Assembly (NCBI RefSeq): GCF_014212055.1
Contig: NZ_JACJVO010000047.1
Span: forward strand, 1 to 43,393
Direction: 5' to 3'
Length of the DNA: 43,393 nucleotides
Origin: Cohnella zeiphila
GTDB taxonomy: Bacteria > Bacillota > Bacilli > Paenibacillales > Paenibacillaceae
The notes under the pieces are model-generated. The model was not told the DNA's origin and searched no databases. It worked only from the letters and a program-made list of their open reading frames with translations. Of this stretch, positions 1 through 8,756 are shown piece by piece. Within the stretch, counting starts at the first letter, position 1, and every line of letters begins with the position of its first letter. The translations under genes were made by a program, and so were the position numbers.

Positions 1-272
1 CCCATGATCAGCGCGGCTTGCTTTAAAATGTCGTTTTCCATCCGCAGACGCTGAACTTCCTTGCGCAGTGACAGCAGTTCATTTTCTTCCGGTGTGCGAT
101 TATCCTTAGCCGAAAAGGATCCTGTCTGCTGGCTTTGGCTAATCCACCTGTCCAGGGCGGAGGCCGTTAAACCATACTCCTTGACGATGCTGGACCTCGA
201 TTTTCCGTTCTCGAATAGCTGCACCATCTGTTTTTTAAATTCATCTGTAAAGGTCCTTCTGGGTTGGGACAC
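1..272 (-). CDS. IS3-family transposase OrfA, partial (runs off the window)
   Basis: This is the N-terminal part of the small DNA-binding subunit (OrfA) of an IS3-family transposase. About 90 residues are visible before the window edge. They show the helix-turn-helix region typical of the family (FTDEFKKQMVQLFENGKS near the start, then SIVKEYGLTASALDRW) and then a leucine-zipper-like stretch (LLSLRKEVQRLRMENDILK) that in this family joins OrfA and OrfAB. The GTG start at 272 is chosen because AAGGAG lies 10 bases upstream; an ATG at 281 is in another frame and stops after 12 codons. The rest of the element lies outside the window, so intactness cannot be judged. Family assignment is firm; the subgroup is not determined. 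Confidence 0.85.
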   Translation of the reverse strand, partial: MSQPRRTFTDEFKKQMVQLFENGKSRSSIVKEYGLTASALDRWISQSQQTGSFSAKDNRTPEENELLSLRKEVQRLRMENDILKQAALIM

Positions 273-348
273 GGCTCATCCGCTCCTTATCGTTTCATCT
301 ATTCTACTCCCCCTCATTTTTTCTGTCCAACTTAGTGTAGACGATCCA
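1..348 (-). mobile_element. End of an IS3-family insertion sequence
   Basis: The element's left end is inferred at 348. Reading the minus strand from there, the sequence begins TGGATCG and contains ACTAAGTTGGACAG (about 324-337), which resembles the terminal inverted repeats of IS3-family elements (TG at the tip, a GTTGGACA-like core). The OrfA start follows about 75 bases inside. The other end and any target duplication are outside the window. Confidence 0.6.
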
Positions 349-551
349 TTACTAAGCGATTAGAGAAGCAGCTTCCTGAGGGACGGGGATTTCGAATGAA
401 AGGAAAATGGGAACGCCTGCTTGAGGTGATTCCTGAGCCGAGGGGATAACGAGGTTAAATCAAGCAAGCAGATGAGAGCTGCCGCCTGAGGAAAAAGGAT
501 ATCGACGGATAAGCGGATGAAGGACTGCCGGCAGCAAGGCAGCTCCACGAG
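349..551. other. Intergenic stretch with no recognised gene
   Basis: About 200 bases lie between the inferred IS end and the eno terminator. A 64-codon open frame (360-554, minus) has no convincing ribosome binding site or family resemblance. I see nothing further in it; it may be flanking DNA of a genome rearrangement caused by the IS. Confidence 0.4.
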
Positions 552-596
552 CAAAAAAAGACGAACCCCTGCGCAAGCGCAGAAGGTTCGTCTTTA
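552..596 (-). terminator. Rho-independent terminator of the glycolytic operon
   Basis: On the minus strand an AAGACGAAC arm pairs with GTTCGTCTT, with a nested CTGCGC/GCGCAG helix, and is followed by a run of T. It lies 15 bases behind the eno stop codon and ends the cggR-gap-pgk-tpiA-gpmI-eno transcript. Confidence 0.9.
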
Positions 597-610
597 TTGC
601 CGTGTTCCGA

Positions 611-1903
611 TTATTTGAAGTCGCGCAGGTTGTAGAACGCCTTCTTGCCCGCGTATTGGGCGGTGGAGCCGAGGCGGTCTTCCAGGCGCAGCAATTGGTT
701 GTACTTCGCGACGCGGTCCGTACGGGACGGAGCGCCGGTCTTGATCTGACCCGCGTTCGTAGCGACCGCGATGTCGGCGATCGTGCTGTCCTCGGACTCG
801 CCGGAGCGGTGGGAGATGACGGCCGTGTAGCCGGCGCGCTTCGCCATCTCGATCGCGTCGAACGTCTCGGTCAGGGAGCCGATTTGGTTCACCTTGACGA
901 GAATCGAGTTGCCGATGCCCTTCTCGATGCCGGCAGCCAGACGCTCGGTGTTCGTGACGAACAGGTCGTCGCCGACGAGCTGGATCTTGCCGCCGAGACG
1001 GTCGGTCAGCAGCTTCCAGCCTTCCCAGTCGTCTTCGGAGCAGCCGTCTTCGATCGTGATCAGCGGATACTTGTCAACCCAGCTGGCGAGCAGGTCGACG
1101 AACTCAGCCGAGGTGAAGGACTTGCCTTCGCCTTCGAGATGGTACTTGCCGTCCTTGTAGAACTCGGTGGACGCGACGTCCATGCCCAGGAACACATCGA
1201 CGCCCGGCTTGTAGCCGGCCTTCTCGATCGCTTCGATGATCGTCGACAGCGCTTCTTCGTTGGAGCCGAAGTTCGGAGCGAAGCCGCCTTCGTCGCCGAC
1301 GGCCGTGTTCAGGCCCTTGGATTTCAGAACGCTCTTCAGAGAGTGGAAAATTTCCGCGCCCGTGCGCAGAGCTTCCTTGAAGGAAGGAGCGCCGACCGGC
1401 AGAACCATGAACTCTTGCACGTCGACGTTGTTGTCGGCGTGAGCGCCGCCGTTCACGATGTTCATCATCGGAACCGGCAGCGTCTTGGCGTTGAAGCCGC
1501 CCAGGTAAGCGGACAGCGGCATGTCCAGCGCGTCGGCCGCGGCGCGGGCGACGGCGATGGAGACGGCGAGGATCGCGTTGGCGCCCAGCTTGCCTTTGTT
1601 CGGCGTGCCGTCCAGCTCGATCATCTTGCGGTCGATCGCGACTTGGTCGAGCGCGTCGTAGCCGATGATTTCCGGAGCGATGATGCTGTTGACGTTCTCG
1701 ACTGCCTTCTCGACGCCTTTGCCGAGGTAGCGGTTCTTGTCGCCGTCGCGAAGCTCAACGGCTTCGTGAGCGCCGGTGGAGGCGCCGGACGGAACGATGG
1801 CGGAACCGAAGCCGCCGGATTCGAGGGTAACTTCCACTTCCACGGTCGGATTGCCGCGGGAGTCCAATACTTCGCGTGCGTACACGTCGGAAATAATCGT
1901 CAT
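611..1903 (-). CDS. eno: Enolase (phosphopyruvate hydratase)
   Basis: Enolase converts 2-phosphoglycerate to phosphoenolpyruvate in the cytosol, with Mg2+. The 430-residue product has the normal family length. Visible landmarks are the N-terminal REVLDSRGNPTVEVEV, the GASTGAHEA loop, the metal and catalytic region around GDEGGFAP and TIEDG, the family signature ILVKVNQIGSLTET and the SHRSGESED active-site loop near the C-terminus. The ATG at 1903 is preceded by AAAGGAGATG. It is the last gene of the glycolytic operon, 57 bases behind gpmI, and is followed by a strong terminator. Nothing unusual is seen. Confidence 0.98.
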   Translation of the reverse strand: MTIISDVYAREVLDSRGNPTVEVEVTLESGGFGSAIVPSGASTGAHEAVELRDGDKNRYLGKGVEKAVENVNSIIAPEIIGYDALDQVAIDRKMIELDGTPNKGKLGANAILAVSIAVARAAADALDMPLSAYLGGFNAKTLPVPMMNIVNGGAHADNNVDVQEFMVLPVGAPSFKEALRTGAEIFHSLKSVLKSKGLNTAVGDEGGFAPNFGSNEEALSTIIEAIEKAGYKPGVDVFLGMDVASTEFYKDGKYHLEGEGKSFTSAEFVDLLASWVDKYPLITIEDGCSEDDWEGWKLLTDRLGGKIQLVGDDLFVTNTERLAAGIEKGIGNSILVKVNQIGSLTETFDAIEMAKRAGYTAVISHRSGESEDSTIADIAVATNAGQIKTGAPSRTDRVAKYNQLLRLEDRLGSTAQYAGKKAFYNLRDFK

Positions 1904-1960
1904 GAGTAAACATCTCCTTTTGGAAAAATAAATGGGGTTAAACGTTGCGAACCTTTGCGT

Positions 1961-3496
1961 TTACTTGATCAACGACTTGCCGGTCATTTCCTTCGGCTGC
2001 GGAAGCTCGAGCAGCGTCAGCAGCGTCGGCGAGACGTCGGCCAGAATGCCGCCGTCTCGCAGCGTTACGCCTTGCTTCGTCACGATGCACGGCACCGGAT
2101 TGGTCGTATGCGCCGTGAACGGACGGCCCGCATCGTCGATGACCATGTCGGCGTTGCCGTGGTCGGCGATGATGACGGCCACGCCGCCCTTCGCGAGGAT
2201 GGCGTCGACGACTTTGCCCAGGCATTCGTCGGTCGCTTCGACCGCCTTGATCGTCGGCTCCAGCATGCCGGAATGGCCGACCATGTCCGGATTCGCGAAA
2301 TTGAGGATGATCGCGTCGTGCTTCTCCGCCTCGATCTCCTTCACCGCGGCGTCCGCGACCTCGTAAGCGCTCATCTCCGGCTGCAGGTCGTAAGTCGCGA
2401 CCTTCGGCGAGTTGATGAGGATGCGCGTCTCGCCCGGAAGCTGAACGTCGCGTCCCCCGCTGAAAAAGAACGTCACGTGCGGATACTTCTCGGTCTCGGC
2501 GATGCGAAGCTGCGCCTTGCCCTGCTGCACCAGCACTTCGCCCAACGTGTTGTCGAGCTCCTTCGGCTTGTAGGCGACATAGCCGCCGACCGTCTCGGAG
2601 AACAGCGTCAGGCAGACGAAGTACAAGTTCTTCGGGAACTTGTCTCCGCGTTCGAAGCCGCGGAAATCTTCGTTGGTGAATACGTTGGACAGCTGAATCG
2701 CGCGGTCCGGGCGGAAGTTGAAGAACACGACCGCGTCCTCCGACTCGACCAGTCCGACCGGCTTGCCGTCCGCTCCGACGATGACCGTCGGCACGACGAA
2801 CTCGTCCATGACCGATTGCTCGTAGGAATCTTTAACGGCCTTAATCGGATCCGTATAGGCAGGTCCTTCGCCGTAGACCATCGCGCGGTACGACTTCTCG
2901 ACGCGGTCCCAACGCTTGTCGCGGTCCATGGCGTAGTAGCGGCCTTGAACCGTCGCGATGCGGCCGACGCCGAGCTCCGTGATTTTCTCCTGCAGCTGCG
3001 TCAGATAGCCGATCGCGCTGTCCGGCGCGACGTCCCGGCCGTCCAGGAACGCGTGGATGTACACTTCGCCGAGCCCTTCCTTCTTCGCCAGTTCCAGCAG
3101 GGCGAAGCAGTGGGCGATGTGGCTGTGCACGCCGCCGTCCGACAGCAGACCGTACAGATGCAGCTTCTTGCCGTTCTGCTTGGCGTGGCGAACCGCGCCG
3201 AGCAGCGTCTCGTTCGTGAAAAAGTCGCCTTCGCGGATCGACTTCGTAATCCGGGTCAGATCCTGGTAAACGATGCGGCCCGCGCCGATGTTCAGATGGC
3301 CGACCTCGGAGTTGCCCATCTGCCCTTCCGGCAGGCCGACCGCTTCCCCTTGCGCCGTCAATTGCGTGTGCGGATAGGTCGCCCACAGACGGTCGAAGTT
3401 CGGCTTGTTCGCTTGGGCCACGGCGTTGCCGTGCGTCTCCTCGCGCAAGCCGAAGCCGTCCAGGATGATCAGCGCGACCGGTTTCGGTGCCGCCAT
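1961..3496 (-). CDS. gpmI: 2,3-bisphosphoglycerate-independent phosphoglycerate mutase
   Basis: This is the cofactor-independent, Mn2+-dependent mutase that interconverts 3- and 2-phosphoglycerate. Its 511 residues match the family length. The catalytic serine is in MGNSEVGHLNIGAGR (Ser63 here), and metal ligands are visible in LIILDGFG near the start, and in NFANPDMVGHSG and IADHGNAD near the end. It belongs to the alkaline-phosphatase superfamily. The start at 3496 lies one base behind the tpiA stop, with its ribosome binding site (GGGGGCGAAG) inside the end of tpiA, so the two are probably translationally coupled. In spore formers this Mn-dependent enzyme is known to be pH-sensitive, which allows 3-phosphoglycerate to accumulate in spores; that is family knowledge. 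Confidence 0.98.
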   Translation of the reverse strand: MAAPKPVALIILDGFGLREETHGNAVAQANKPNFDRLWATYPHTQLTAQGEAVGLPEGQMGNSEVGHLNIGAGRIVYQDLTRITKSIREGDFFTNETLLGAVRHAKQNGKKLHLYGLLSDGGVHSHIAHCFALLELAKKEGLGEVYIHAFLDGRDVAPDSAIGYLTQLQEKITELGVGRIATVQGRYYAMDRDKRWDRVEKSYRAMVYGEGPAYTDPIKAVKDSYEQSVMDEFVVPTVIVGADGKPVGLVESEDAVVFFNFRPDRAIQLSNVFTNEDFRGFERGDKFPKNLYFVCLTLFSETVGGYVAYKPKELDNTLGEVLVQQGKAQLRIAETEKYPHVTFFFSGGRDVQLPGETRILINSPKVATYDLQPEMSAYEVADAAVKEIEAEKHDAIILNFANPDMVGHSGMLEPTIKAVEATDECLGKVVDAILAKGGVAVIIADHGNADMVIDDAGRPFTAHTTNPVPCIVTKQGVTLRDGGILADVSPTLLTLLELPQPKEMTGKSLIK

Positions 3497-3497
3497 C

Positions 3498-4253
3498 TTA
3501 CTTCGCCCCCTCGACCAACGCCACGTAGGAAGCCGGTTCCAGGCTGGCGCCGCCTACAAGGGCGCCGTCGATGTCGGATTGGCCCATATACTCGGCCACG
3601 TTGTTCGGCTTTACGCTGCCGCCGTATTGAATGCGGATCTTGCCCGCGACTTCGGCGCCGTACAGCTCGCCGACGACGCTGCGGATGTAGGAGATCGCAT
3701 CGTTCGCATCCGTCGCCGTCGAGGACTTGCCCGTTCCGATCGCCCAGATCGGCTCGTAAGCGATGACGACTTGGGATGCTTGCTCTGCGTTCAGTCCGGC
3801 CAGCGCCGCGACCGTCTGCGTGCGGTTCACGTCGTTCGTCTTGCCGGCTTCGCGTTCTTCCAGCTTCTCGCCGACGCACAGGATCGGCGTGAGGCCGTGC
3901 TTGAACGCCGCATGCAGCTTCTTGTTCACCGTCTCGTCCGTCTCGGCGAAATACTGGCGGCGCTCCGAGTGTCCGACGATGACGTAGTCGACGCCGAGGT
4001 CCTTCAGCATGATGCCGCTGATCTCGCCGGTGAACGCGCCGTTGTCTTCGAAGTGAAGGTTTTGCGCGCCGACCTTCAGCGACGTTCCCTTGACCGCTTC
4101 CACGAGAGCGGGAAGCGCGGTGAACGGAGCGCAAATGACGCTCTCGACGCCGGCCACTTCCGCCTTGCCCTTCACTTCGCCGACGAATGCGACGGCCTCC
4201 GCCGCGGTCTTGAACATTTTCCAGTTGCCTGCGATAATCGGTGTTCTGCTCAT
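3498..4253 (-). CDS. tpiA: Triosephosphate isomerase
   Basis: It interconverts dihydroxyacetone phosphate and glyceraldehyde 3-phosphate. The 251-residue TIM barrel has the expected catalytic residues: Lys12 in AGNWKM, the histidine in IVGHSERR and the glutamate in AYEPIWAIGTG, plus the C-terminal phosphate-binding GGSVKPNN and ALVGGASL. The gene sits 14 bases behind pgk and one base before gpmI within the glycolytic operon, in the same order as in B. subtilis. Nothing unusual is seen. Confidence 0.98.
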   Translation of the reverse strand: MSRTPIIAGNWKMFKTAAEAVAFVGEVKGKAEVAGVESVICAPFTALPALVEAVKGTSLKVGAQNLHFEDNGAFTGEISGIMLKDLGVDYVIVGHSERRQYFAETDETVNKKLHAAFKHGLTPILCVGEKLEEREAGKTNDVNRTQTVAALAGLNAEQASQVVIAYEPIWAIGTGKSSTATDANDAISYIRSVVGELYGAEVAGKIRIQYGGSVKPNNVAEYMGQSDIDGALVGGASLEPASYVALVEGAK

Positions 4254-4267
4254 CGTCTACCTCCGCC

Positions 4268-5449
4268 TCACTTGTCGTTCAGCGCCACGACGCCGGGAAG
4301 AGCTTTGCCTTCCATAAATTCGAGAGAAGCGCCGCCGCCGGTGGAAATATGGTCCATCTTGTCGGCCAGGTGGAATTTCTCGGCCGCCGCCGCGGAGTCG
4401 CCGCCGCCGATAACCGTATAGGCGGAAGTGTCGGCGCAAGCTTGCGCCACCGTGCGCGTGCCGTGCGAGAACGGCTCGATCTCGAACACGCCCATCGGTC
4501 CGTTCCAGACGACGAGCTTGGAGTTCTTGATAACGTCCGCGTAGATCTCGCGGGTTTTCGGCCCGATGTCGATGCCTTCCCAGTCGGATGGAATGCCGTC
4601 CACTCCGACGATATTCGTGTTCGCGCTCGCGCTGAAATCGTCGGACACGACCACGTCGACCGGCAGATACAGCTTCTTGCCGAGCTTCTTCGCCTTCTCG
4701 ATGAATTCCAGCGTCAGATCCAGCTTGGAATCGTCGCACAGAGATTGGCCGATCTCGTAGCCTTGCGCTTTGAAAAACGTATACGAGAGGCCGCCGCCGA
4801 TCAGGATGTTGTCGGCGATCTCGATCATTTTGTTAATGACGTCAATCTTGTCTTTGACCTTGGAGCCGCCGACGATGGCGGTGAACGGACGGTCCGGATT
4901 GTTGAGCGCTTTGCCGAGCACGTCCAACTCCTTCTCCATCAGCAAGCCGGATACGGCCGGCAGGTGGTGGGCGATGCCTTCGGTGGAAGCATGCGCGCGG
5001 TGAGCGGCGCCGAACGCGTCGTTGACGAACACGTCCGCCAATTCGGCGAACGCCTTGGCCAGCGCCGGATCGTTCTTCTCTTCGCCTTCATAGAAACGGA
5101 CGTTCTCCAGCAGCAGAACGTCGCCTTCGTTCAGGGCGTCAGCTTGCGCCTTCACCGCTTCGCCCGCGGCTTCGTTCGCCTTGGCGACCGGCTTGCCGAG
5201 CAGCTCGGACAGGCGGGCCGCTACGGGAGTCAGGCGCAGCTCTTCGACGACTTGCCCATTCGGACGGCCGAGGTGGCTGGCGAGAATGATCTTGGCGCCT
5301 TTCTCGATCAGGAAGCGGATCGTCGGCAGCGTCTCGCGGATCCGCGTATCGTCAGTGATGGCCCCGTTCTCGAGGGGCACGTTGAAGTCAACGCGGACAA
5401 ACACTTTTTTGCCTTTGACGTCGATGTCTCGTACGCTTTTCTTATTCAT
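4268..5449 (-). CDS. pgk: Phosphoglycerate kinase
   Basis: It transfers the phosphate of 1,3-bisphosphoglycerate to ADP, the first ATP-yielding step of lower glycolysis. The 393 residues are the usual bacterial length. The family landmarks are FVRVDFNVPL near the N-terminus, LASHLGRPNG, FVNDAFGAAHRAHAS, the hinge region IVGGSKVKDKI and the nucleotide-binding GGGDSAAAAEKF near the end. The ATG at 5449 is the only start that fits the family N-terminus, but the best GGAGG lies 14 bases upstream, which is long. The gene is 101 bases behind gap, separated by a strong hairpin (5498-5527). Confidence 0.98.
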   Translation of the reverse strand: MNKKSVRDIDVKGKKVFVRVDFNVPLENGAITDDTRIRETLPTIRFLIEKGAKIILASHLGRPNGQVVEELRLTPVAARLSELLGKPVAKANEAAGEAVKAQADALNEGDVLLLENVRFYEGEEKNDPALAKAFAELADVFVNDAFGAAHRAHASTEGIAHHLPAVSGLLMEKELDVLGKALNNPDRPFTAIVGGSKVKDKIDVINKMIEIADNILIGGGLSYTFFKAQGYEIGQSLCDDSKLDLTLEFIEKAKKLGKKLYLPVDVVVSDDFSASANTNIVGVDGIPSDWEGIDIGPKTREIYADVIKNSKLVVWNGPMGVFEIEPFSHGTRTVAQACADTSAYTVIGGGDSAAAAEKFHLADKMDHISTGGGASLEFMEGKALPGVVALNDK

Positions 5450-5497
5450 GGTCGGCTCTCTAACCTCCTGCTAAATTCGTCTGGCGCAAAAACGGAT

Positions 5498-5527
5498 TTA
5501 AAGAGGAGCGCGAAGTCTCCTCTTTAA
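5498..5527 (-). promoter_or_regulatory. Intergenic hairpin between gap and pgk
   Basis: A perfect 11-bp inverted repeat (TTAAAGAGGAG ... CTCCTCTTTAA) with an 8-base loop lies between gap and pgk. It has no immediately following T run, so it looks more like a 3'-end stabiliser or partial attenuator for the upstream cggR-gap message than a full terminator. Such a stem would let gap be expressed above the genes behind it; that role is inference. Confidence 0.6.
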
Positions 5528-5550
5528 TGTTCCGGATATGATTCTGAGGC

Positions 5551-6555
<1,005 letters not shown>

Positions 6556-6573
6556 GATGGTTTCCTCCTTGAA

Positions 6574-6617
6574 GATCAATGTTTTATTTTGATCTATAGC
6601 AGGCGCAAGGATGCGCC
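6574..6617 (-). promoter_or_regulatory. Two small hairpins in the cggR-gap spacer
   Basis: Between cggR and gap the minus strand forms GGCGCA-TCCT-TGCGCC (6602-6617) and GATCAA...TTGATC (6574-6594), the second just before the gap ribosome binding site. In B. subtilis the cggR-gapA message is cut in this spacer so that gapA RNA becomes far more stable than cggR RNA; these stems are in the right place for a similar arrangement. Cleavage here is inferred, not visible. Confidence 0.45.
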
Positions 6618-6650
6618 AAGACCACTTGTTCCAAGAGGAAGCGTCCGCCG

Positions 6651-7673
6651 CTACGAGCGGCGAAGCACTTCCTCGGCGGCGGCTTCGTCGGTGACCAGCA
6701 CGTCGTCGTGCCCGAACCGCATGACCGCCGCGATCGCTTCTCCCTTGCTGCGGCCGCCGGCCAGGCCGATGACGGTCCCGGCGGCTTCGATATCTTCGAG
6801 CCGCAGCCCGGCGGTCGCCATGCGGTGCACGACGGCGCCGTCCCGGTCGAAGTAATAGCCGAACGCTTCCGCCAGCGCGCCGTCCTTGACCAGCTCGCGC
6901 AACGTGTCTTCGTCGAGCTTGCGCCGTCGCGCCATCGTCGCCGCGTCCCCGATGCCGTGCACGACGATGCGGGCGCCTCGGATCATGTCCACGACTTCCC
7001 GCACGTTGGGCTCCTGCATCATCGTCTGATAGGCTTCCTCGCTCAGGTGATCGGGCACGTGCAGCATCCGGTACCGAGCCCCCGTCCGTTTCGCGAGCTC
7101 GGAAGCGATCGTGTTCGCCTGATACTCGACGCTCTCGCCCAATCCGCCTCTGGCGGGGACGAACCAGTTGTCGGCGAGCGGCGCGCTCACCTTGAAGTGG
7201 GACGCCATGCGGGCCATCGTCGTTCCGCCCATGACGGCGACGATGTCTCCCGGGGACAGCGACTGGCTCAGCACGCGGCTGCCCGCCCGGCCCAGCTCGC
7301 GCTTGACCTCGTCCGAGACGTCCGAGTCGCCCGGCACGACGACGACCTTGCGCAAGCCGAAACGGCAGCGAATCGCCTCTTCCAGCTCGGACAGGCCGAA
7401 CAGGTCCTTGACGATCGGCTCCATCTCTTCGAGCAGCCGCCGGCCCGCTTCGGTAAGCGTCATGCCCGCCGTTCCGGCGTCGAGCAGCCCCTGCTCGCGA
7501 AGCAGGTCGAGTTCCGCGCGAAGCGTCCGCTCCGTCAAGTCGAGGCTTGTCGCCAGCGCCCGGCGCCCCATCGTGCCCGCGACCAGGATGCGATGCAGAA
7601 TATCGTAACGTTTCTGCAGCACCTGCAGCACGTCGGGCACCAGCTGCTTCTGAATGTGAAGGATATTCCGCAA
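6651..7673 (-). CDS. cggR: Central glycolytic genes regulator CggR (SorC family repressor)
   Basis: CggR represses the gap operon when glycolytic flux is low; in B. subtilis fructose 1,6-bisphosphate releases it. The protein has an N-terminal winged helix-turn-helix (about residues 15-75, GRRALATSLDLTERTLRAEL) and a C-terminal SorC-type sugar-phosphate binding domain (about 90-340, with VMGGTTMARMA and IGLAGGRSKGEA). I choose the TTG at 7673 rather than the ATG at 7709: TTG has AGGGAGG eight bases upstream and gives 340 residues, starting at the point where the B. subtilis protein starts as I recall it. The ATG would add 12 unmatched residues. It is the first gene of the glycolytic operon and controls its own promoter. 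Confidence 0.95.
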   Translation of the reverse strand: MRNILHIQKQLVPDVLQVLQKRYDILHRILVAGTMGRRALATSLDLTERTLRAELDLLREQGLLDAGTAGMTLTEAGRRLLEEMEPIVKDLFGLSELEEAIRCRFGLRKVVVVPGDSDVSDEVKRELGRAGSRVLSQSLSPGDIVAVMGGTTMARMASHFKVSAPLADNWFVPARGGLGESVEYQANTIASELAKRTGARYRMLHVPDHLSEEAYQTMMQEPNVREVVDMIRGARIVVHGIGDAATMARRRKLDEDTLRELVKDGALAEAFGYYFDRDGAVVHRMATAGLRLEDIEAAGTVIGLAGGRSKGEAIAAVMRFGHDDVLVTDEAAAEEVLRRS

Positions 7674-7729
7674 AGTTTGGGCCTCCCTGATGCCGGTTGG
7701 CCTCGGCACGATTGCGGGCGGATTGGCTG

Positions 7730-7765
7730 GACGTGAAACGTCCCGCTACATCCATTTAAGTCCCA
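7730..7765 (-). promoter_or_regulatory. CggR operator
   Basis: Read on the minus strand this 36-bp site is TGGGAC-N6-GGAT-N4-CGGGAC-N6-CGTC. It matches the spacing of the published B. subtilis CggR operator (CGGGAC-N6-TGTC-N4-CGGGAC-N6-TGTC) exactly and 15 of its 20 specified bases; the second half is nearly perfect. It begins just behind the expected transcription start, so bound CggR would act as a roadblock. Confidence 0.85.
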
Positions 7766-7772
7766 CGCCTTT

Positions 7773-7801
7773 ATTTTAGCGAAAGTCGCCGCTTCTTGCA
7801 A
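7773..7801 (-). promoter_or_regulatory. SigmaA promoter of the cggR-gap-pgk-tpiA-gpmI-eno operon
   Basis: On the minus strand TTGCAA (7796-7801) is separated by 17 bases from TAAAAT (7773-7778). The CggR operator follows at once, which supports this as the operon promoter. Confidence 0.85.
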
Positions 7802-7847
7802 GGGCACATGGTTCAAAATATTGCCGCGATTCCTTTGCGGTATGGGC

Positions 7848-7876
7848 TTGCTTTTTCCTTCCGTATCCCCTATAAT
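7848..7876 (+). promoter_or_regulatory. SigmaA promoter of tRNA-Arg
   Basis: TTGCTT (7848-7853), a 17-base spacer and a consensus TATAAT (7871-7876) lie 27 bases before the mature tRNA. It diverges from the cggR promoter. Confidence 0.8.
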
Positions 7877-7903
7877 AACTCTTGCTGTCGCATTATCAGT
7901 CAT

Positions 7904-7978
7904 GCGCCCGTGGTCCAACGGATATGACGCAGGCCTCCGGAGCCTGAGATTGGGGTTCGATTCCCTACGGGCGCGCCA
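7904..7978 (+). tRNA. tRNA-Arg (anticodon CCG)
   Basis: A full cloverleaf of 75 nt: acceptor GCGCCCG pairs with CGGGCGC, anticodon stem CAGGC/GCCTG encloses loop CTCCGGA (anticodon CCG, reads CGG), TPsiC loop GTTCGATTC, discriminator G and an encoded CCA. It has its own promoter and terminator. Confidence 0.97.
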
Positions 7979-7997
7979 TATGGATTAGAAACCGAAG

Positions 7998-8022
7998 CGG
8001 CTTGATCATCAGGTCGTTTTTT
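7998..8022 (+). terminator. Probable terminator of tRNA-Arg
   Basis: CGGCTTG pairs with CAGGTCG (7 bp including G-U pairs) around a 5-base loop, followed by six T. It lies 20 bases behind the tRNA and before the clpP promoter. The stem is weak, and a competing AAGCGGC/GCCGCTT pairing spans it. Confidence 0.55.
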
Positions 8023-8035
8023 CTTTTGCCGCTTG

Positions 8036-8052
8036 TTTGACTTTCTTTGACT
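8036..8052 (+). promoter_or_regulatory. CtsR box (heat-shock repressor site) at clpP
   Basis: TTTGACT-TTC-TTTGACT is a perfect direct heptad repeat with a 3-base spacer. Its reverse complement fits the CtsR consensus (A/G)GTCAAA-NAN-(A/G)GTCAAA at every specified base. It overlaps the -35 of the clpP promoter, so CtsR binding would block it until heat or protein stress. Confidence 0.9.
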
Positions 8053-8075
8053 TTTAAAGACCGATCCATTAGAAT
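8047..8075 (+). promoter_or_regulatory. SigmaA promoter of clpP
   Basis: TTGACT (8047-8052), 17-base spacer, TAGAAT (8070-8075), 35 bases before the clpP start. The -35 lies inside the second CtsR heptad. Confidence 0.85.
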
Positions 8076-8110
8076 GAAGTCACCCCATTATCAAAAGGAG
8101 GAATCGCCGC

Positions 8111-8692
8111 ATGAGTTTCGTCCCTATGGTCATCGAACAGAACAACAGGGGAGAACGCGCTTACGATATTTATTCCCGTCTCCTCAAGGACCGAATCATT
8201 TTCCTTGGCACGCAAGTCAATGACGTCGTCGCCAACTCGATCATCGCCCAGATGCTGTTCCTGGCGGCGGACGATCCGGAGAAGGATATCAGCTTGTATA
8301 TCAACTCGCCCGGCGGGTCGATTACGGCTGGCATGGCCATTTACGATACGATGCAATTCATTAAGCCGGACGTCTCCACCATCTGCGTCGGCATGGCCGC
8401 GTCCATGGGCGCTTTCCTTCTGACGGCGGGCGCCAAGGGCAAGCGGTATGCCCTGCCCAACAGCGAAGTAATGATCCATCAGCCGCTGGGAGGCGCGGAA
8501 GGCCAGGCAAGCGATATCGAGATTCGCGCCCGCCGCATTCTCAAGATGCGCGACAAGTTGAACCGCATCTTGTCCGAGCGCACCGGCCAGCCGCTCGAGA
8601 AGATCGAGAAGGATACGGACCGCGACAACTTTATGGAAGCCGAGGAAGCCGTCAAGTACGGACTCGTCGATAAAGTGATCGAGAAGCTGTAA
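8111..8692 (+). CDS. clpP: ATP-dependent Clp protease proteolytic subunit
   Basis: ClpP forms the double-heptamer serine protease chamber that works with the ClpC, ClpX or ClpE unfoldases. The 193-residue product has the full catalytic triad at the classical positions: Ser98 in MAASMGA, His123 in MIHQPLGG and Asp172 in DRDNF. The oxyanion strand INSPGGS is also present. The start is set by AAAGGAGG eight bases or so upstream. It is a single-gene unit with a CtsR-controlled promoter, as in other Bacillales, and a strong hairpin follows it. Confidence 0.98.
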   Translation: MSFVPMVIEQNNRGERAYDIYSRLLKDRIIFLGTQVNDVVANSIIAQMLFLAADDPEKDISLYINSPGGSITAGMAIYDTMQFIKPDVSTICVGMAASMGAFLLTAGAKGKRYALPNSEVMIHQPLGGAEGQASDIEIRARRILKMRDKLNRILSERTGQPLEKIEKDTDRDNFMEAEEAVKYGLVDKVIEKL

Positions 8693-8723
8693 GGAAGCGC
8701 GGAAAAAGAAGCGCAGCAACTCA

Positions 8724-8756
8724 GGGCCCCTTGCCGCTTTAGCCGGCGAGGGGCCT
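8724..8756 (+). terminator. Hairpin behind clpP
   Basis: GGCCCCTTGCCG pairs with CGGCGAGGGGCC around a short loop. There is no clear T run behind it, so it may be a 3'-stabilising stem or a weak terminator. Confidence 0.45.

Noticed and set aside
360..554. A 64-codon minus-strand frame between the IS and eno
   Set aside because: No ribosome binding site, no recognisable motif, and it runs to the edge of the eno terminator.
602..1909. A 435-codon open frame on the plus strand opposite eno
   Set aside because: Antisense shadow of a high-GC gene: no ribosome binding site, no family resemblance, and eno is unmistakable on the other strand. The same holds for the long plus frames opposite gpmI, pgk, cggR, whiA, trxB, the TPR gene and hprK.
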